From Croceibacterium_A sp035626815 (GTDB taxonomy: Bacteria > Pseudomonadota > Alphaproteobacteria > Sphingomonadales > Sphingomonadaceae): DNA of 64,000 bases. A model generated the notes under the pieces. That model saw nothing but the letters and a program-made list of their open reading frames with translations, was not told where the DNA came from and searched no databases. Made by a program: the position numbers and the translations under genes. The stretch spans positions 1 to 64,000 of the forward strand of contig DASPMY010000049.1 in NCBI GenBank assembly GCA_035626815.1, given 5' to 3'. Shown in pieces: positions 24,712-34,228 of the stretch. Positions within the stretch are counted from its first letter, which is position 1. Every line of letters begins with the position of its first letter.

Positions 24712-25614
24712 CTAAAAGGCACTACGCGAGACCAGCCTCCGTTCCAAGGTTTCGGTGGTGGTGGAGGTTTCCACCGAACCATCCGGTGTGCGGGTTTCGA
24801 GCCTGGTCAGTTTCGTTCGCCGCCGGACGCTGCCGTTGGCGTCGGTCTCGAACGTGATCGTAATCGTGCCGGAAATTTGCTCTGCAGAATGGGCGCGAAG
24901 CGCTTCCTCGAGAGTCACCGGCTCTCGCGTGATCTCGCCGACGACGACATCGGATTCAGCTTTCTCCCGGCGCACCCATTCCGGATCGACGGCCAACTCA
25001 ACAACGTAAGCAGCACCCTCCGGCGCGGCCGCGGTTTCCGTGATGTGTGCCGGCTCGTTTGCACCCTGCTCGTGGAACTGTGCGCCGCCGCGCAGGTCGC
25101 CTGGCCGCATGTCGAACCTTGCGACCCCTTCGATCACCGACTGCGGATCGCATTCGATGCGAAAGGCATTCCATGTGAAGATCCAGGTGCCACATGCCGA
25201 CCGCGGTATCTCTGAATGTTCGAGCCACCGCATGATGCGAGCTTCCAGCTCCGCGGCATTGAGCAGCCGGATGGGCCCATCAAGCGGTTTGAAGACGCGA
25301 AAGGGGTATTGCCACTGATCCGCTCGACCGTGACGAAGCCCCTCCTCGCTCGCAAGATCGTATTCTAGGACCAGGCCTTCAGGAGTTACCTCTATCACGC
25401 GCTCGATCAACGTATCCGTGCCGTTCGAACTCGATGACGACCCATCGCTGTCCTCGGACTTTGATTCATGCCTGAGGAGAAGTTCATAAACCGCGCCGGC
25501 TTGTTCCGGAGCGCGTGCCGCCGCTTCAGACGATTGTGGGAAACCAAAGGCCAGAGCCGCCAGCAGAGCTCCCAACCGGATCGGCTGAAGGCGAATCAGC
25601 TCGTTATTCCGCAC
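24712..25614 (-). CDS. Exported protein of unknown function
   Basis: The 300-residue protein begins with a signal-like segment (LGALLAALAFGFPQSSEAAA). Acidic, Ser-rich stretches (SEDSDGSSSSSNGTDT) precede a mixed region with a Cys pair (SACGTWIFTW, RIECDPQSV), and the C-terminus has repetitive beta-like strands (GTITITFETDANGSV). No family is recognised. The GTG start overlaps the end of the dehydratase gene by 11 bases, so it is the last gene of that operon. Its composition is slightly less GC-rich than the neighbours. Confidence 0.65.
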   Translation of the reverse strand: MRNNELIRLQPIRLGALLAALAFGFPQSSEAAARAPEQAGAVYELLLRHESKSEDSDGSSSSSNGTDTLIERVIEVTPEGLVLEYDLASEEGLRHGRADQWQYPFRVFKPLDGPIRLLNAAELEARIMRWLEHSEIPRSACGTWIFTWNAFRIECDPQSVIEGVARFDMRPGDLRGGAQFHEQGANEPAHITETAAAPEGAAYVVELAVDPEWVRREKAESDVVVGEITREPVTLEEALRAHSAEQISGTITITFETDANGSVRRRTKLTRLETRTPDGSVETSTTTETLERRLVSRSAF

Positions 25615-27259
25615 GAGGCAACAGCACCCCGCCGGTGCTCATCGGCTGCACGTCCTGGCGAAAGCTGGCGAGGTAGCCGGTGGCCTCGGTGACGTAGCCC
25701 ACGCCCTCGCGCGCGGCGAGCTCCTCGGCGGGCACCTCGATGTCGATCGCGCGGTTGGCGACGCTGATGCGGATCGTGTCGCCGTCGCGGACTTTGCCGA
25801 TCGGGCCGCCGGTCGCGGCTTCGGGCGCGACTTCGGCGACCGTCAGGCCCTTGAGGCACAGGCCGGAGAGCTGGCCGTCGGTGACGAAGGCAGTGCTTCG
25901 GGCGAGGCCGGCGGCGTCGAGCGCGAACAGCACCAGGCTGGCCGAGCCGCCCATTGCCGGGCCGCCCTTCAGGCCCTGGTTGCGCGCGACGACCACGTCG
26001 CCCGGCTTGACCACGCCGTCCTCGATCGCCTGGAGGCAGTCGAGCGAGCTTTCGAACACCCGCGCCGGGCCGGCGAATTCCTCGGGCCGCGAGCCGTCGC
26101 GGATGCCGAGGCGGACGACGGCGGTCTGGGCGAAGCTGCCCCTGAGGATGGCGATGGCGGGGCCGGGGCCGACCGGGTCCTCGACCGGGCGGATGATCTC
26201 CGGGCCGGGTATCGCGTAGCCCGCGAGGTTTTCGCCGAGAGTCCGGCCGGTGCAGGTCAGCGACGAGGGGTCGATGCGGCTCTCGAGGCGCTTGAGCACC
26301 GCGCGCGCGCCGCCTGCGTCCTCGAACGCCTCGATCCGCACCGCGCCCGTGGGGCGCACGGCGGAGAGCACCGGGACGTCGGCCATTTCTTCCCACATCG
26401 CGAAGATGTCGAGGTCGGTCCCGGCCTCGACCGCGACCGCCTGAAGGTGCTTGATCGCGTTGATCGAACCCGAGACCGCGAGCACCGTGGCGATGGCGTT
26501 GCGGAACGCGCCTTTGGTGAGGATCGCCCGCGGCTTGAGGTCCTCGTCGACCATGGCGACGATGCGGCGGGCTGCCTCCCGGGCGTTGGCCTGCATCCTG
26601 GGCGAGTCGGCCCGCACCGGGGCGTGGCCGGGCAGGCACATACCGAGCGCCTCGACCACGCAGTGCATCGTGTTCGCGGTCGCCATCCCCGAGCACACGC
26701 CGGGGCCCATGATGGCGTTCTCGGCCATCTCGGCGACCGGGAACCTGGGCGCCTTGCCGAAGCGCTCGCCGATCGAGCCGCCCCACACGTCCTCGACGTC
26801 GACCGGCTCGCCGTCGATCTCGCCCGACGCCTGGTAGCCGCCGATGACGAGGATCGTCGGGATGTCGAGCCGCGCGGCGGCCATCAGGTGGCCGGGCGGG
26901 GTCTTGTCGCAGCTGGTCAGGCAGATCATCCCGTCGAGCAGCGCGGCCTCGACCTGGACCTCGATGTCGTTGGCGATGATGTCGCGTCCGGCGAGGATGT
27001 AGCTGCCGCGCTTGTTCGCCCCGGTGATGAAGTCGGAAGGCGCGGCGGTGCGGACCTCGAACGGCACGCCGCCGGCGGCGCGGATCTCGTCCTTCACGAT
27101 ACGCGCGATGCCGTCGAGGTGGGCGTAGCAGATCGCCAGCTCGCTCGAGCTGTTGACCACCGCGATCTTGGGCTTGAGCATGTCCTCGTGGCTCAGCCCG
27201 AGCGCGCGCCAGTTGGCCCGCCGGCCCGGGGTGTTGGCCGCGAGGCTGCGTAGCGTCAT
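25604..27259 (-). CDS. IlvD/Edd family dehydratase (sugar-acid or dihydroxy-acid)
   Basis: This 551-residue dehydratase has the Fe-S-binding and active-site blocks of the family: CYAHLDGIARIVKDE, LTSCDKTPPGHLMAAA, MGPGVCSGMATANTM, and C-terminal VTDGQLSGLCLKG. The family includes dihydroxy-acid dehydratase (IlvD) and pentonate/hexonate dehydratases. Lying one base after an MFS gene and apart from other ilv genes, it is more likely a catabolic sugar-acid dehydratase; that is inference. ATG 27259 (MTLRSLAANTPGRR) is the natural start. Confidence 0.85.
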   Translation of the reverse strand: MTLRSLAANTPGRRANWRALGLSHEDMLKPKIAVVNSSSELAICYAHLDGIARIVKDEIRAAGGVPFEVRTAAPSDFITGANKRGSYILAGRDIIANDIEVQVEAALLDGMICLTSCDKTPPGHLMAAARLDIPTILVIGGYQASGEIDGEPVDVEDVWGGSIGERFGKAPRFPVAEMAENAIMGPGVCSGMATANTMHCVVEALGMCLPGHAPVRADSPRMQANAREAARRIVAMVDEDLKPRAILTKGAFRNAIATVLAVSGSINAIKHLQAVAVEAGTDLDIFAMWEEMADVPVLSAVRPTGAVRIEAFEDAGGARAVLKRLESRIDPSSLTCTGRTLGENLAGYAIPGPEIIRPVEDPVGPGPAIAILRGSFAQTAVVRLGIRDGSRPEEFAGPARVFESSLDCLQAIEDGVVKPGDVVVARNQGLKGGPAMGGSASLVLFALDAAGLARSTAFVTDGQLSGLCLKGLTVAEVAPEAATGGPIGKVRDGDTIRISVANRAIDIEVPAEELAAREGVGYVTEATGYLASFRQDVQPMSTGGVLLPRAE

Positions 27260-27260
27260 G

Positions 27261-28688
27261 CTAGGCCGAGGCTCCGGCCGGCAGGGGGCTGGCGGCAGCG
27301 GTGCTTGCCGCCGCCTTTTCCTCGGCCTTGAGCCGACGGGCAAACGGCGCCAGCGCCAGGGCGCAGATCGCGAACCCGAACAGCACCACCGCCGACAGCT
27401 GGTAGCTGTCCATAACGGCGGCCTGGCTCACGACGAAGTAGGCGCCGATGTACGACGCTCCGGTCGAGCCGATCTTGGCCATGAAGCTCGCCCAGCCGCC
27501 GCCGGTCGAGCGAATCGCGCTCGGGTAGTAGATCGCCGTCATCGAGATGATCGCCGCGTGACCCGCGCCGAGCATGACGGAACCGAACAGCACGACGGGG
27601 ACGAACAGCGGCCCGCTCGTCAAGCCGAGGCCGATGGCCAGCGCGGCGGGAGCCGCCAGCAGCGGGGCGAGCGCGATCCAGGCCGGCCCGCGCTTCTCGG
27701 TGAACCGCAACAGCAGCACGCCCGCAACCGCGCCGGACAAGCCGCCGATCGAGCCGAGCCAGGCGGCGTCGGTGCGCGCAAGCCCGAGCATTTCGAGATA
27801 TTGCACTCCGTAGCTGGCCTTGAAGTACATCGCCACGGAACTGCAAAAATATGCCACCCAGATCAGCGGCGTGATGAACGCCAGTGCGCCGTGGAACAGC
27901 TCCATGAACTTGGCCTGCGGGGAACGCTTGTCCGAAGTCTTCCTCTCGTCGGACAACATGAAGCCGCTGTGCGCGCTGCCCTCGAAGCGAGGATCGAAGC
28001 GGCGCAGCAGCGGCTCGATGCGCTCGCGCGCGGCGCCGACCGCGACCAGCCAGCGAGCCGATTCGGGAAGGGTCAGCAGCAGCGCGAAAGCCAGCAGCAG
28101 CGTCAGCGTCCCGCAGGTGTAGAAGACCATCTCCCAGCCGTATGTGGGCGCAAGGAAGTTGGTCAGCGGCGCGGCCGTGGCACCGCCGAGGCTGAAGCCA
28201 AGCATGATCACCGTCACCGCCGTCGCCCGGCGGCCCGGCGGCATCGCTTCGAGATTGATCGCCCAGGCGGGGGCAAGCAGGCCGCCGATCGCCAGCCCGC
28301 TGACGAACCGCAAGGCAATGAGCATGTCGGGCGAGCCGGCAAGGCCGGTGGTGAAGGTGAGCACCGCGCTCAGCACCGTGCAGATCAGGATCACCGGCCG
28401 CCGGCCGATCAAGTCGGCAACGTAGGACCCGGCGAGCGATCCGATCATTTGGCCGAGCACCGCGGCCGAGCTGACCAAACCCATCTGATCGCTGCTCAGC
28501 ACCATCTGCTCGCGGATGTACGGCAGCGTGTAGGCAATCAGCGAGAAATCGAGCCCGTCGAAGAAGGTGACAATCGAGCAGATGAGCAGAAGCTGGACGT
28601 GGAAGCGGGTGAACGGCAGGTCGCCAAGGAACTTCGCGACATCGAGCGTGCCGCCCTGTCCGTAGCCGCTAGCGACGCCGTTCCCCAT
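27261..28688 (-). CDS. MFS transporter, AAHS (aromatic acid:H+ symporter) type
   Basis: This 475-residue, 12-helix transporter has the DGLDF motif of TM1 (TFFDGLDFSLIAYTLPYI), the loop signature GSYVADLIGRRPV, and LPESARWLVAVG before the central loop. These are typical of AAHS and related sugar-porter MFS proteins. It heads an operon with an IlvD/Edd dehydratase and an exported unknown, so an organic or sugar acid is the likely substrate. Confidence 0.88.
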   Translation of the reverse strand: MGNGVASGYGQGGTLDVAKFLGDLPFTRFHVQLLLICSIVTFFDGLDFSLIAYTLPYIREQMVLSSDQMGLVSSAAVLGQMIGSLAGSYVADLIGRRPVILICTVLSAVLTFTTGLAGSPDMLIALRFVSGLAIGGLLAPAWAINLEAMPPGRRATAVTVIMLGFSLGGATAAPLTNFLAPTYGWEMVFYTCGTLTLLLAFALLLTLPESARWLVAVGAARERIEPLLRRFDPRFEGSAHSGFMLSDERKTSDKRSPQAKFMELFHGALAFITPLIWVAYFCSSVAMYFKASYGVQYLEMLGLARTDAAWLGSIGGLSGAVAGVLLLRFTEKRGPAWIALAPLLAAPAALAIGLGLTSGPLFVPVVLFGSVMLGAGHAAIISMTAIYYPSAIRSTGGGWASFMAKIGSTGASYIGAYFVVSQAAVMDSYQLSAVVLFGFAICALALAPFARRLKAEEKAAASTAAASPLPAGASA

Positions 28689-28757
28689 TTCTCGCTGTCC
28701 TCTCGAAGCCGCGTCGACTCTCCGGCCGCCTGCGCAGCGTGCTCTCCTTGTGCGGGC

Positions 28758-29492
28758 CTAACAGGAAATCCCGGAGGCACAAAGCGGCCCCTCGGCGCGC
28801 TCGGGCGACGGCGGGGGCGGCTTGGCATGCGGCACGCTCAGCCGGTAGCCGCCCTCGGGGTCGGTCTCGACCAGGCCGGCGATCCCGGCGGCGGCGAGCT
28901 TGGCCCTGAGGCGCGAGACGTGGACTTCGACGCGGTTGGTGCCCGGCTCGAAATCGAGCCGCCACACGTCGCGCAGCAGGCGGGTGCGCGAGACCCGCTC
29001 GCCCGGGCGCTCGGCGAGGCGCCACAGCAGCGCGAACTCGCGCGGGTGCAGCGCCAGCCAGCGCGCGCCGGTGCGGGCGTCGCGGTGGAGCAGGTCGAGC
29101 GTCAGCGGGCCGACCTCGAGCCGGCGGGGGAGGCTGTCGCGCGCCGCGGCGATCCGCCGGGCGCGTTGCGCCAGCTCGGCGAGCCCGACATCGGCCCGGA
29201 GCGCGTCGCCGCTGCCCGCGGCGAGCAGCCGCGCCCGCTCGCCCGCGCAGTCGATGCCGAGGGCGACGCAGCCCGAGGGGTCGGCGGCGCCGGCGAGCCA
29301 TTGCCGCGCGGCCGCGTCGCGCCCACGCCGCCAGTCGAGCAGCACCACGCCGCCGGACGATCGGGCCGGGACCAGCGTCCACCCGGCCCGGCGCAAGTCC
29401 CATTGCGGCGGCAGCTCGCACCCCACCGCCACCCATCCGAAAGAGGACACCCCCACCCCCCATCTGCGCTCAACAGGGGCCGGGCATCGCAT
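28758..29492 (-). CDS. Winged-helix (OmpR/PhoB-type) regulator with a divergent N-terminus
   Basis: The C-terminal 90 residues are a Trans_reg_C winged helix (ALHPREFALLWRLAERPGER, then RVEVHVSRLRAKLAAAGI, ETDPEGGYRLSV). The N-terminal 120 residues have the length of a receiver domain but no visible Asp/Lys phosphorylation pattern, so it may be phosphorylation-independent. ATG 29492 is the first start in frame; GTG codons about 12 residues later are alternatives. Target genes are unknown; the aminotransferase gene lies upstream on the same strand. Confidence 0.8.
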   Translation of the reverse strand: MRCPAPVERRWGVGVSSFGWVAVGCELPPQWDLRRAGWTLVPARSSGGVVLLDWRRGRDAAARQWLAGAADPSGCVALGIDCAGERARLLAAGSGDALRADVGLAELAQRARRIAAARDSLPRRLEVGPLTLDLLHRDARTGARWLALHPREFALLWRLAERPGERVSRTRLLRDVWRLDFEPGTNRVEVHVSRLRAKLAAAGIAGLVETDPEGGYRLSVPHAKPPPPSPERAEGPLCASGISC

Positions 29493-29548
29493 CCCGCCGG
29501 GCCAATGCAAGCGGGGGGAAACCGCATATGAAACGGACCTGGCGCGGC

Positions 29549-30748
<1,200 letters not shown>

Positions 30749-30897
30749 GACCTCACGCTGTTGTTGTGGAATTGCGGTTCGCCGCCAGCGGCCGCGACGC
30801 AACTTCTGTGGCGGAATCGGCCGCCTGACGCAATCGCGCGTTCTCGCGCGGCCGCGACGGCACTCCCAATTGCCGCAATGAGGCCTATGTTGTGGCC

Positions 30898-32769
30898 ATG
30901 AGCGCGACCGACCCCGCCCCCGCCGCCGACCTGTTCACCGAGATGCTGCGCATCCAGGGCGAGGCGGCGCGGCAGATGATGGCCACGTGCCTGCCCGAGG
31001 CGGTCGAAGCCGTCCCCAACGACGGGAACATCGCCGAATGGGGCGCGGCCGCCGGGAAGCTGCAGAAGATGTGGCTCGAGTTCCACGAGCAGCAGGAAAT
31101 CCCCGAGATGCCGGTGCCGCTGTTCGCCGACCCGGCGCAATGGATGGGGCTGATGCAGGGCTGGTACCAGCAGGCGCCGTGGCTCGATCCGCAGCGCCAG
31201 GCGAAGCTGCTCGAGGAAGGCATGGCGCTGTGGGAGGACGTGCTGGCGCAGTACGGCATCGGGCCCAAGTCCGACCCCGACGGTCCCGCGGTAAACCTGC
31301 CGCGCCAGGACAAGCGCTTCGCCGACCCGGCGTGGCGCGAGCAGCCGGTGTTCGCGTTGATCCACCAGACCTACCTGCTGCTGGCCGAGCGCGTGCTCGA
31401 GGCGGTCGATGCAATCGAAGGGCTCGAGGAGTCCGAGCGCGAGCAGCTGCGCTTCGCCACCAAGTCGGTGCTCGACGCGATGAGCCCGGCGAACTTCCCG
31501 CTGATGAACCCGGTGGTGCTCGAGCGTACGCTCGAGACGCACGGCGAGAATCTCGCCAAAGGCATGGAGCGGCTGGCGCGCGACCTCGAGCGGGGGCAGC
31601 TGACGCATACCGACAGCAGCCAGTTCCGCCTCGGTGAGAACATCGCCTGCACGCCGGGCAAGGTGATCCACGAGACCGAGCTGTTCCAGCTGATCCAGTA
31701 TGCCCCGGCGACCGACGAGGTGCTGAGCGTGCCGCTGGTGATCTTCCCGCCGTGGATCAACCGGTTCTACATCCTCGACCTCAACGCCAAGAAGAGCTTC
31801 GTCAAATGGGCGGTCGAGCAAGGCGTGACCGTGTTCATGGTCAGCTGGCGCTCGGCCGACGCGAGCCTCGCCCATGTCACGTGGGACGATTATGTCCGCG
31901 CGCAGATCGCGGCGATCGACGTGGTCCGCGAACGGCTCGGGGTGCCCGCCGTGCATGCGGTCGGCTACTGCGTCGCCGGGACCACGCTTGCCGCGACGCT
32001 GGCGGTCCTCGCCCGGCGCGGGCAGGCCGACAAAGTGGCGAGCGCGACGTTCCTCACTGCGCAAGTCGATTTCGAGCGCGCGGGCGACCTGAAGCTGTTC
32101 GTCGACGACACCCAGCTCGAGCTGATCCGCCAGGCCAGCCAGGGCGGCTATCTCGACGGGCGCTACATGGCCGCGACGTTCAACCTGCTGCGCGGCACCG
32201 ACCTCATCTGGAACACGGTGATCAACCACTACCTGCTGGGCGAGGACTATCCGGCGTTCGACCTGCTGCACTGGAACGGCGACGTCACCAACCTGCCGGC
32301 GAAATGGCACGAGGCGTACTTGCGCGACCTCTACCGCGACAACCGGCTGGTCCAGCCCGACTCGCTCGAGGCCGACGGCACGCCGATCGACTTGCGGCTG
32401 GTCGCGACTCCGGCCTACGTCCAGGCCGGGCGCGAGGACCACATCGCGCCGCCCGACAGCGTCCATCGGATGCTGCGCCACCTCGCCGGACCGGTGCGCT
32501 TCGTGCTCGCCGGCAGCGGCCACATCGCCGGCGTGGTCAATCCGCCGGCGGCGGGGAAATACCAGTACTGGACCGGCGAGCCCGGCGACACGCTCGCGGC
32601 GTTCCTCGCCGGCGCCGAGGAGCATCCGGGAAGCTGGTGGAGCGATTGGGCCGCGTGGCTGCGCGGGATCGACCCGCAGACGGTGCCGGCGCACGGCAAC
32701 CGCTCGCTGAACTTCCCCGAGGACCTTGCGCTCGAGGATGCGCCGGGGCGCTTTGTCGCAATGCGATAA
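30898..32769 (+). CDS. phaC: Class I polyhydroxyalkanoate synthase
   Basis: This 623-residue synthase polymerises (R)-3-hydroxyacyl-CoA into PHA granules. The N-terminal PhaC_N domain is at about 90-270 and the alpha/beta-hydrolase catalytic domain follows. The lipase-box-like motif GYCVAGT carries the catalytic Cys358; the remaining triad is Asp in REDHIAP and His in GSGHIAGVV. Length and single subunit fit class I. ATG 30898 is used; GTG 30892 is an in-frame alternative. A phasin gene follows; phaA/phaB are not in the window. Confidence 0.95.
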   Translation: MSATDPAPAADLFTEMLRIQGEAARQMMATCLPEAVEAVPNDGNIAEWGAAAGKLQKMWLEFHEQQEIPEMPVPLFADPAQWMGLMQGWYQQAPWLDPQRQAKLLEEGMALWEDVLAQYGIGPKSDPDGPAVNLPRQDKRFADPAWREQPVFALIHQTYLLLAERVLEAVDAIEGLEESEREQLRFATKSVLDAMSPANFPLMNPVVLERTLETHGENLAKGMERLARDLERGQLTHTDSSQFRLGENIACTPGKVIHETELFQLIQYAPATDEVLSVPLVIFPPWINRFYILDLNAKKSFVKWAVEQGVTVFMVSWRSADASLAHVTWDDYVRAQIAAIDVVRERLGVPAVHAVGYCVAGTTLAATLAVLARRGQADKVASATFLTAQVDFERAGDLKLFVDDTQLELIRQASQGGYLDGRYMAATFNLLRGTDLIWNTVINHYLLGEDYPAFDLLHWNGDVTNLPAKWHEAYLRDLYRDNRLVQPDSLEADGTPIDLRLVATPAYVQAGREDHIAPPDSVHRMLRHLAGPVRFVLAGSGHIAGVVNPPAAGKYQYWTGEPGDTLAAFLAGAEEHPGSWWSDWAAWLRGIDPQTVPAHGNRSLNFPEDLALEDAPGRFVAMR

Positions 32770-32795
32770 ACTCTGCTGCGCTGCACAAAAACCGC

Positions 32796-32824
32796 TTGAC
32801 GATCTCGCTGCGAATGCATATTGT
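32796..32824 (+). promoter_or_regulatory. Sigma70-like promoter of the phasin gene, flanked by inverted TGCACAA/TTGTGCA
   Basis: TTGACG (32796-32801), 17 bases, TATTGT (32819-32824). It is flanked by TGCACAA (32782-32788) and TTGTGCA (32821-32827), an inverted pair in a TGC/GCA-rich setting. PhaR repressors of alphaproteobacteria bind TGC/GCA-rich sites at phasin promoters, so these are plausible PhaR sites (inference). Confidence 0.6.
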
Positions 32825-32873
32825 GCATTGCAGCAAAGTCGTGCGCCGGATGGGCGCCAGCAAGCGAGGGATC

Positions 32874-33575
32874 ATGGCCAACGCTCCTGACACGACCGCC
32901 GACAGCGCGGAAAAGGCTTATGCCGCGGCAGCCGCCGAGGTGAAGCCGGCGAAGTCGACCGGACCCGAGGTGGCGGCCGCTCCGCAGGAGCCGGCCGCGG
33001 CCGCGAAGGCCAAGACGCGCAAAGCCGCTCCGAAGAAGGCGGTTGTGAAGACCCGGGCGGCCACGGCCGCCAAGAAACCGGCGAAGGCCCGTGCCCTCGC
33101 CAGCCCGACAGTCAACGAATTGAAGGATAAGATCATGGCCACTGCCAAGACCACCGATTTCGCCAAGCCGATCAACGAAGCGATCGGCGAGTTTCAGTCC
33201 CGCGCCAAGGTCGCCTATGAAAAGGGCACCGAGGCGTTCGCCGAGGCGACCGAGTTCGCCAAGGGCAATGTCGAGGCGTTCGTCGAGAGCGGCAAGATCC
33301 TTGCCGGCGGCGTGCAGGACCTCGGCAAGACGTACGTCGAGGAAGCCAAGAGCGCCTACGAGACGCTCACCGGCGACCTCAAGGAAATGGCCGCGGTGAA
33401 GAGCCCGACCGAGCTGTTCCAGCTCCAGGGCAAGATCGTGCGCCGCAACTTCGACGTCTTCGTGGCCACCGGCTCGAAGAACACCGAAGCGGTGCTCAAG
33501 CTCGCCGGCGACGCCTTCGCCCCGATCTCGGGTCGCGTCAACGTCGCGGCCGAGCGGCTGGGCAAGGTCGCCTAA
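32874..33575 (+). CDS. Phasin with histone-like basic N-terminal tail
   Basis: This 233-residue PHA granule-associated protein has its phasin_2 core from about residue 95 (FAKPINEAIGEFQSRAKVAY, then SPTELFQLQGKIVRRNFDVF). The first 80 residues form an Ala/Lys/Pro-rich tail (KAKTRKAAPKKAVVK) like histone H1 or PhaF tails, which bind DNA in other bacteria. GAGGG precedes ATG 32874. A second ATG at 33135 has AAGGA seven bases upstream and would give a tail-less 146-residue phasin. It stands alone behind phaC with its own promoter and terminator. Confidence 0.9.
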   Translation: MANAPDTTADSAEKAYAAAAAEVKPAKSTGPEVAAAPQEPAAAAKAKTRKAAPKKAVVKTRAATAAKKPAKARALASPTVNELKDKIMATAKTTDFAKPINEAIGEFQSRAKVAYEKGTEAFAEATEFAKGNVEAFVESGKILAGGVQDLGKTYVEEAKSAYETLTGDLKEMAAVKSPTELFQLQGKIVRRNFDVFVATGSKNTEAVLKLAGDAFAPISGRVNVAAERLGKVA

Positions 33576-33626
33576 GCGAACCACCGCACATTGATCCGCC
33601 GGTATCCTCTCCCATCGGCGGAACGG

Positions 33627-33657
33627 ACGGGCCGGGCAGCGCTGCTGTCCGGCCCGT
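33627..33657 (+). terminator. Rho-independent-like terminator after phasin
   Basis: ACGGGCCGG (33627-33635) pairs perfectly with CCGGCCCGT (33649-33657); the inner GCAGC/GCTGC extends the stem. TT follows. Placed about 50 bases after the phasin stop. Confidence 0.75.
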
Positions 33658-33745
33658 TTGCGTGCCGCGTCCTTTCGGGGCGCGTTAACCGATGAAATGG
33701 CGCGCGCATCTTGCGGCGCTGCGGGGGGATACGATATTTGGGCGC

Positions 33746-34141
33746 ATGCACCGGTTTCCCGACGCCATCGCGCAGCTTGCGGCCGAACCGCGCGCGGCGG
33801 CGATCCGCGCCTCCGACGAGGACGGCACCGGGGTGACGGACGGACAGGGCCAGGTCGGCGTCGCCACCCGCACGCGCGCGCGCCCCAAGAAGCCGAGCCA
33901 GTACAAGGTGCTGATGCTCAACGACGACTACACGCCGATGGAGTTCGTCGTCATGGTGCTCAAGCGGTTCTTCCGCATGGACCTCGAGCAGGCCACCCGC
34001 GTCATGCTCCACGTCCACCAGCGCGGGGTCGGCGTGTGCGGCGTGTTCCCCTACGAGGTCGCCGAGACCAAGGTGAACCAGGTGATGGATTTCGCCCGCG
34101 AGAACCAGCACCCGCTGCAGTGCACGCTGGAGAAGGCCTGA
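33746..34141 (+). CDS. clpS: ATP-dependent Clp protease adaptor ClpS
   Basis: ClpS delivers N-end-rule substrates to ClpAP. The core (about 45-130) has the substrate-pocket block MLNDDYTPMEFVVMVLKRFF, the conserved VHQRGVGVCGVFPYEVAETK, and ends with HPLQCTLEKA. The N-terminal extension is Ala/Gly/Arg-rich as is usual in alphaproteobacteria. Start at ATG 33746 gives 131 residues; an earlier ATG (33692) gives 149, and no ribosome site decides between them. clpA is not adjacent in the window. Confidence 0.93.
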   Translation: MHRFPDAIAQLAAEPRAAAIRASDEDGTGVTDGQGQVGVATRTRARPKKPSQYKVLMLNDDYTPMEFVVMVLKRFFRMDLEQATRVMLHVHQRGVGVCGVFPYEVAETKVNQVMDFARENQHPLQCTLEKA

Positions 34142-34228
34142 CGCGTCGCACTCGGCGCATGACCTGCGCCGTGGGACCGGCTATGGCCCCGCGCGAAACT
34201 CCCTGACCGCCGAGCCGTTGCGCAAGTC

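Noticed and set aside
25604..27259. Calling the dehydratase IlvD for branched-chain amino acid synthesis
   Set aside because: Family motifs do not separate IlvD from sugar-acid dehydratases, and the MFS neighbour favours catabolism.
33620..33660. GGAAC upstream of clpS as an EcfG promoter
   Set aside because: No CGTT at the right distance; the bases belong to the phasin terminator.
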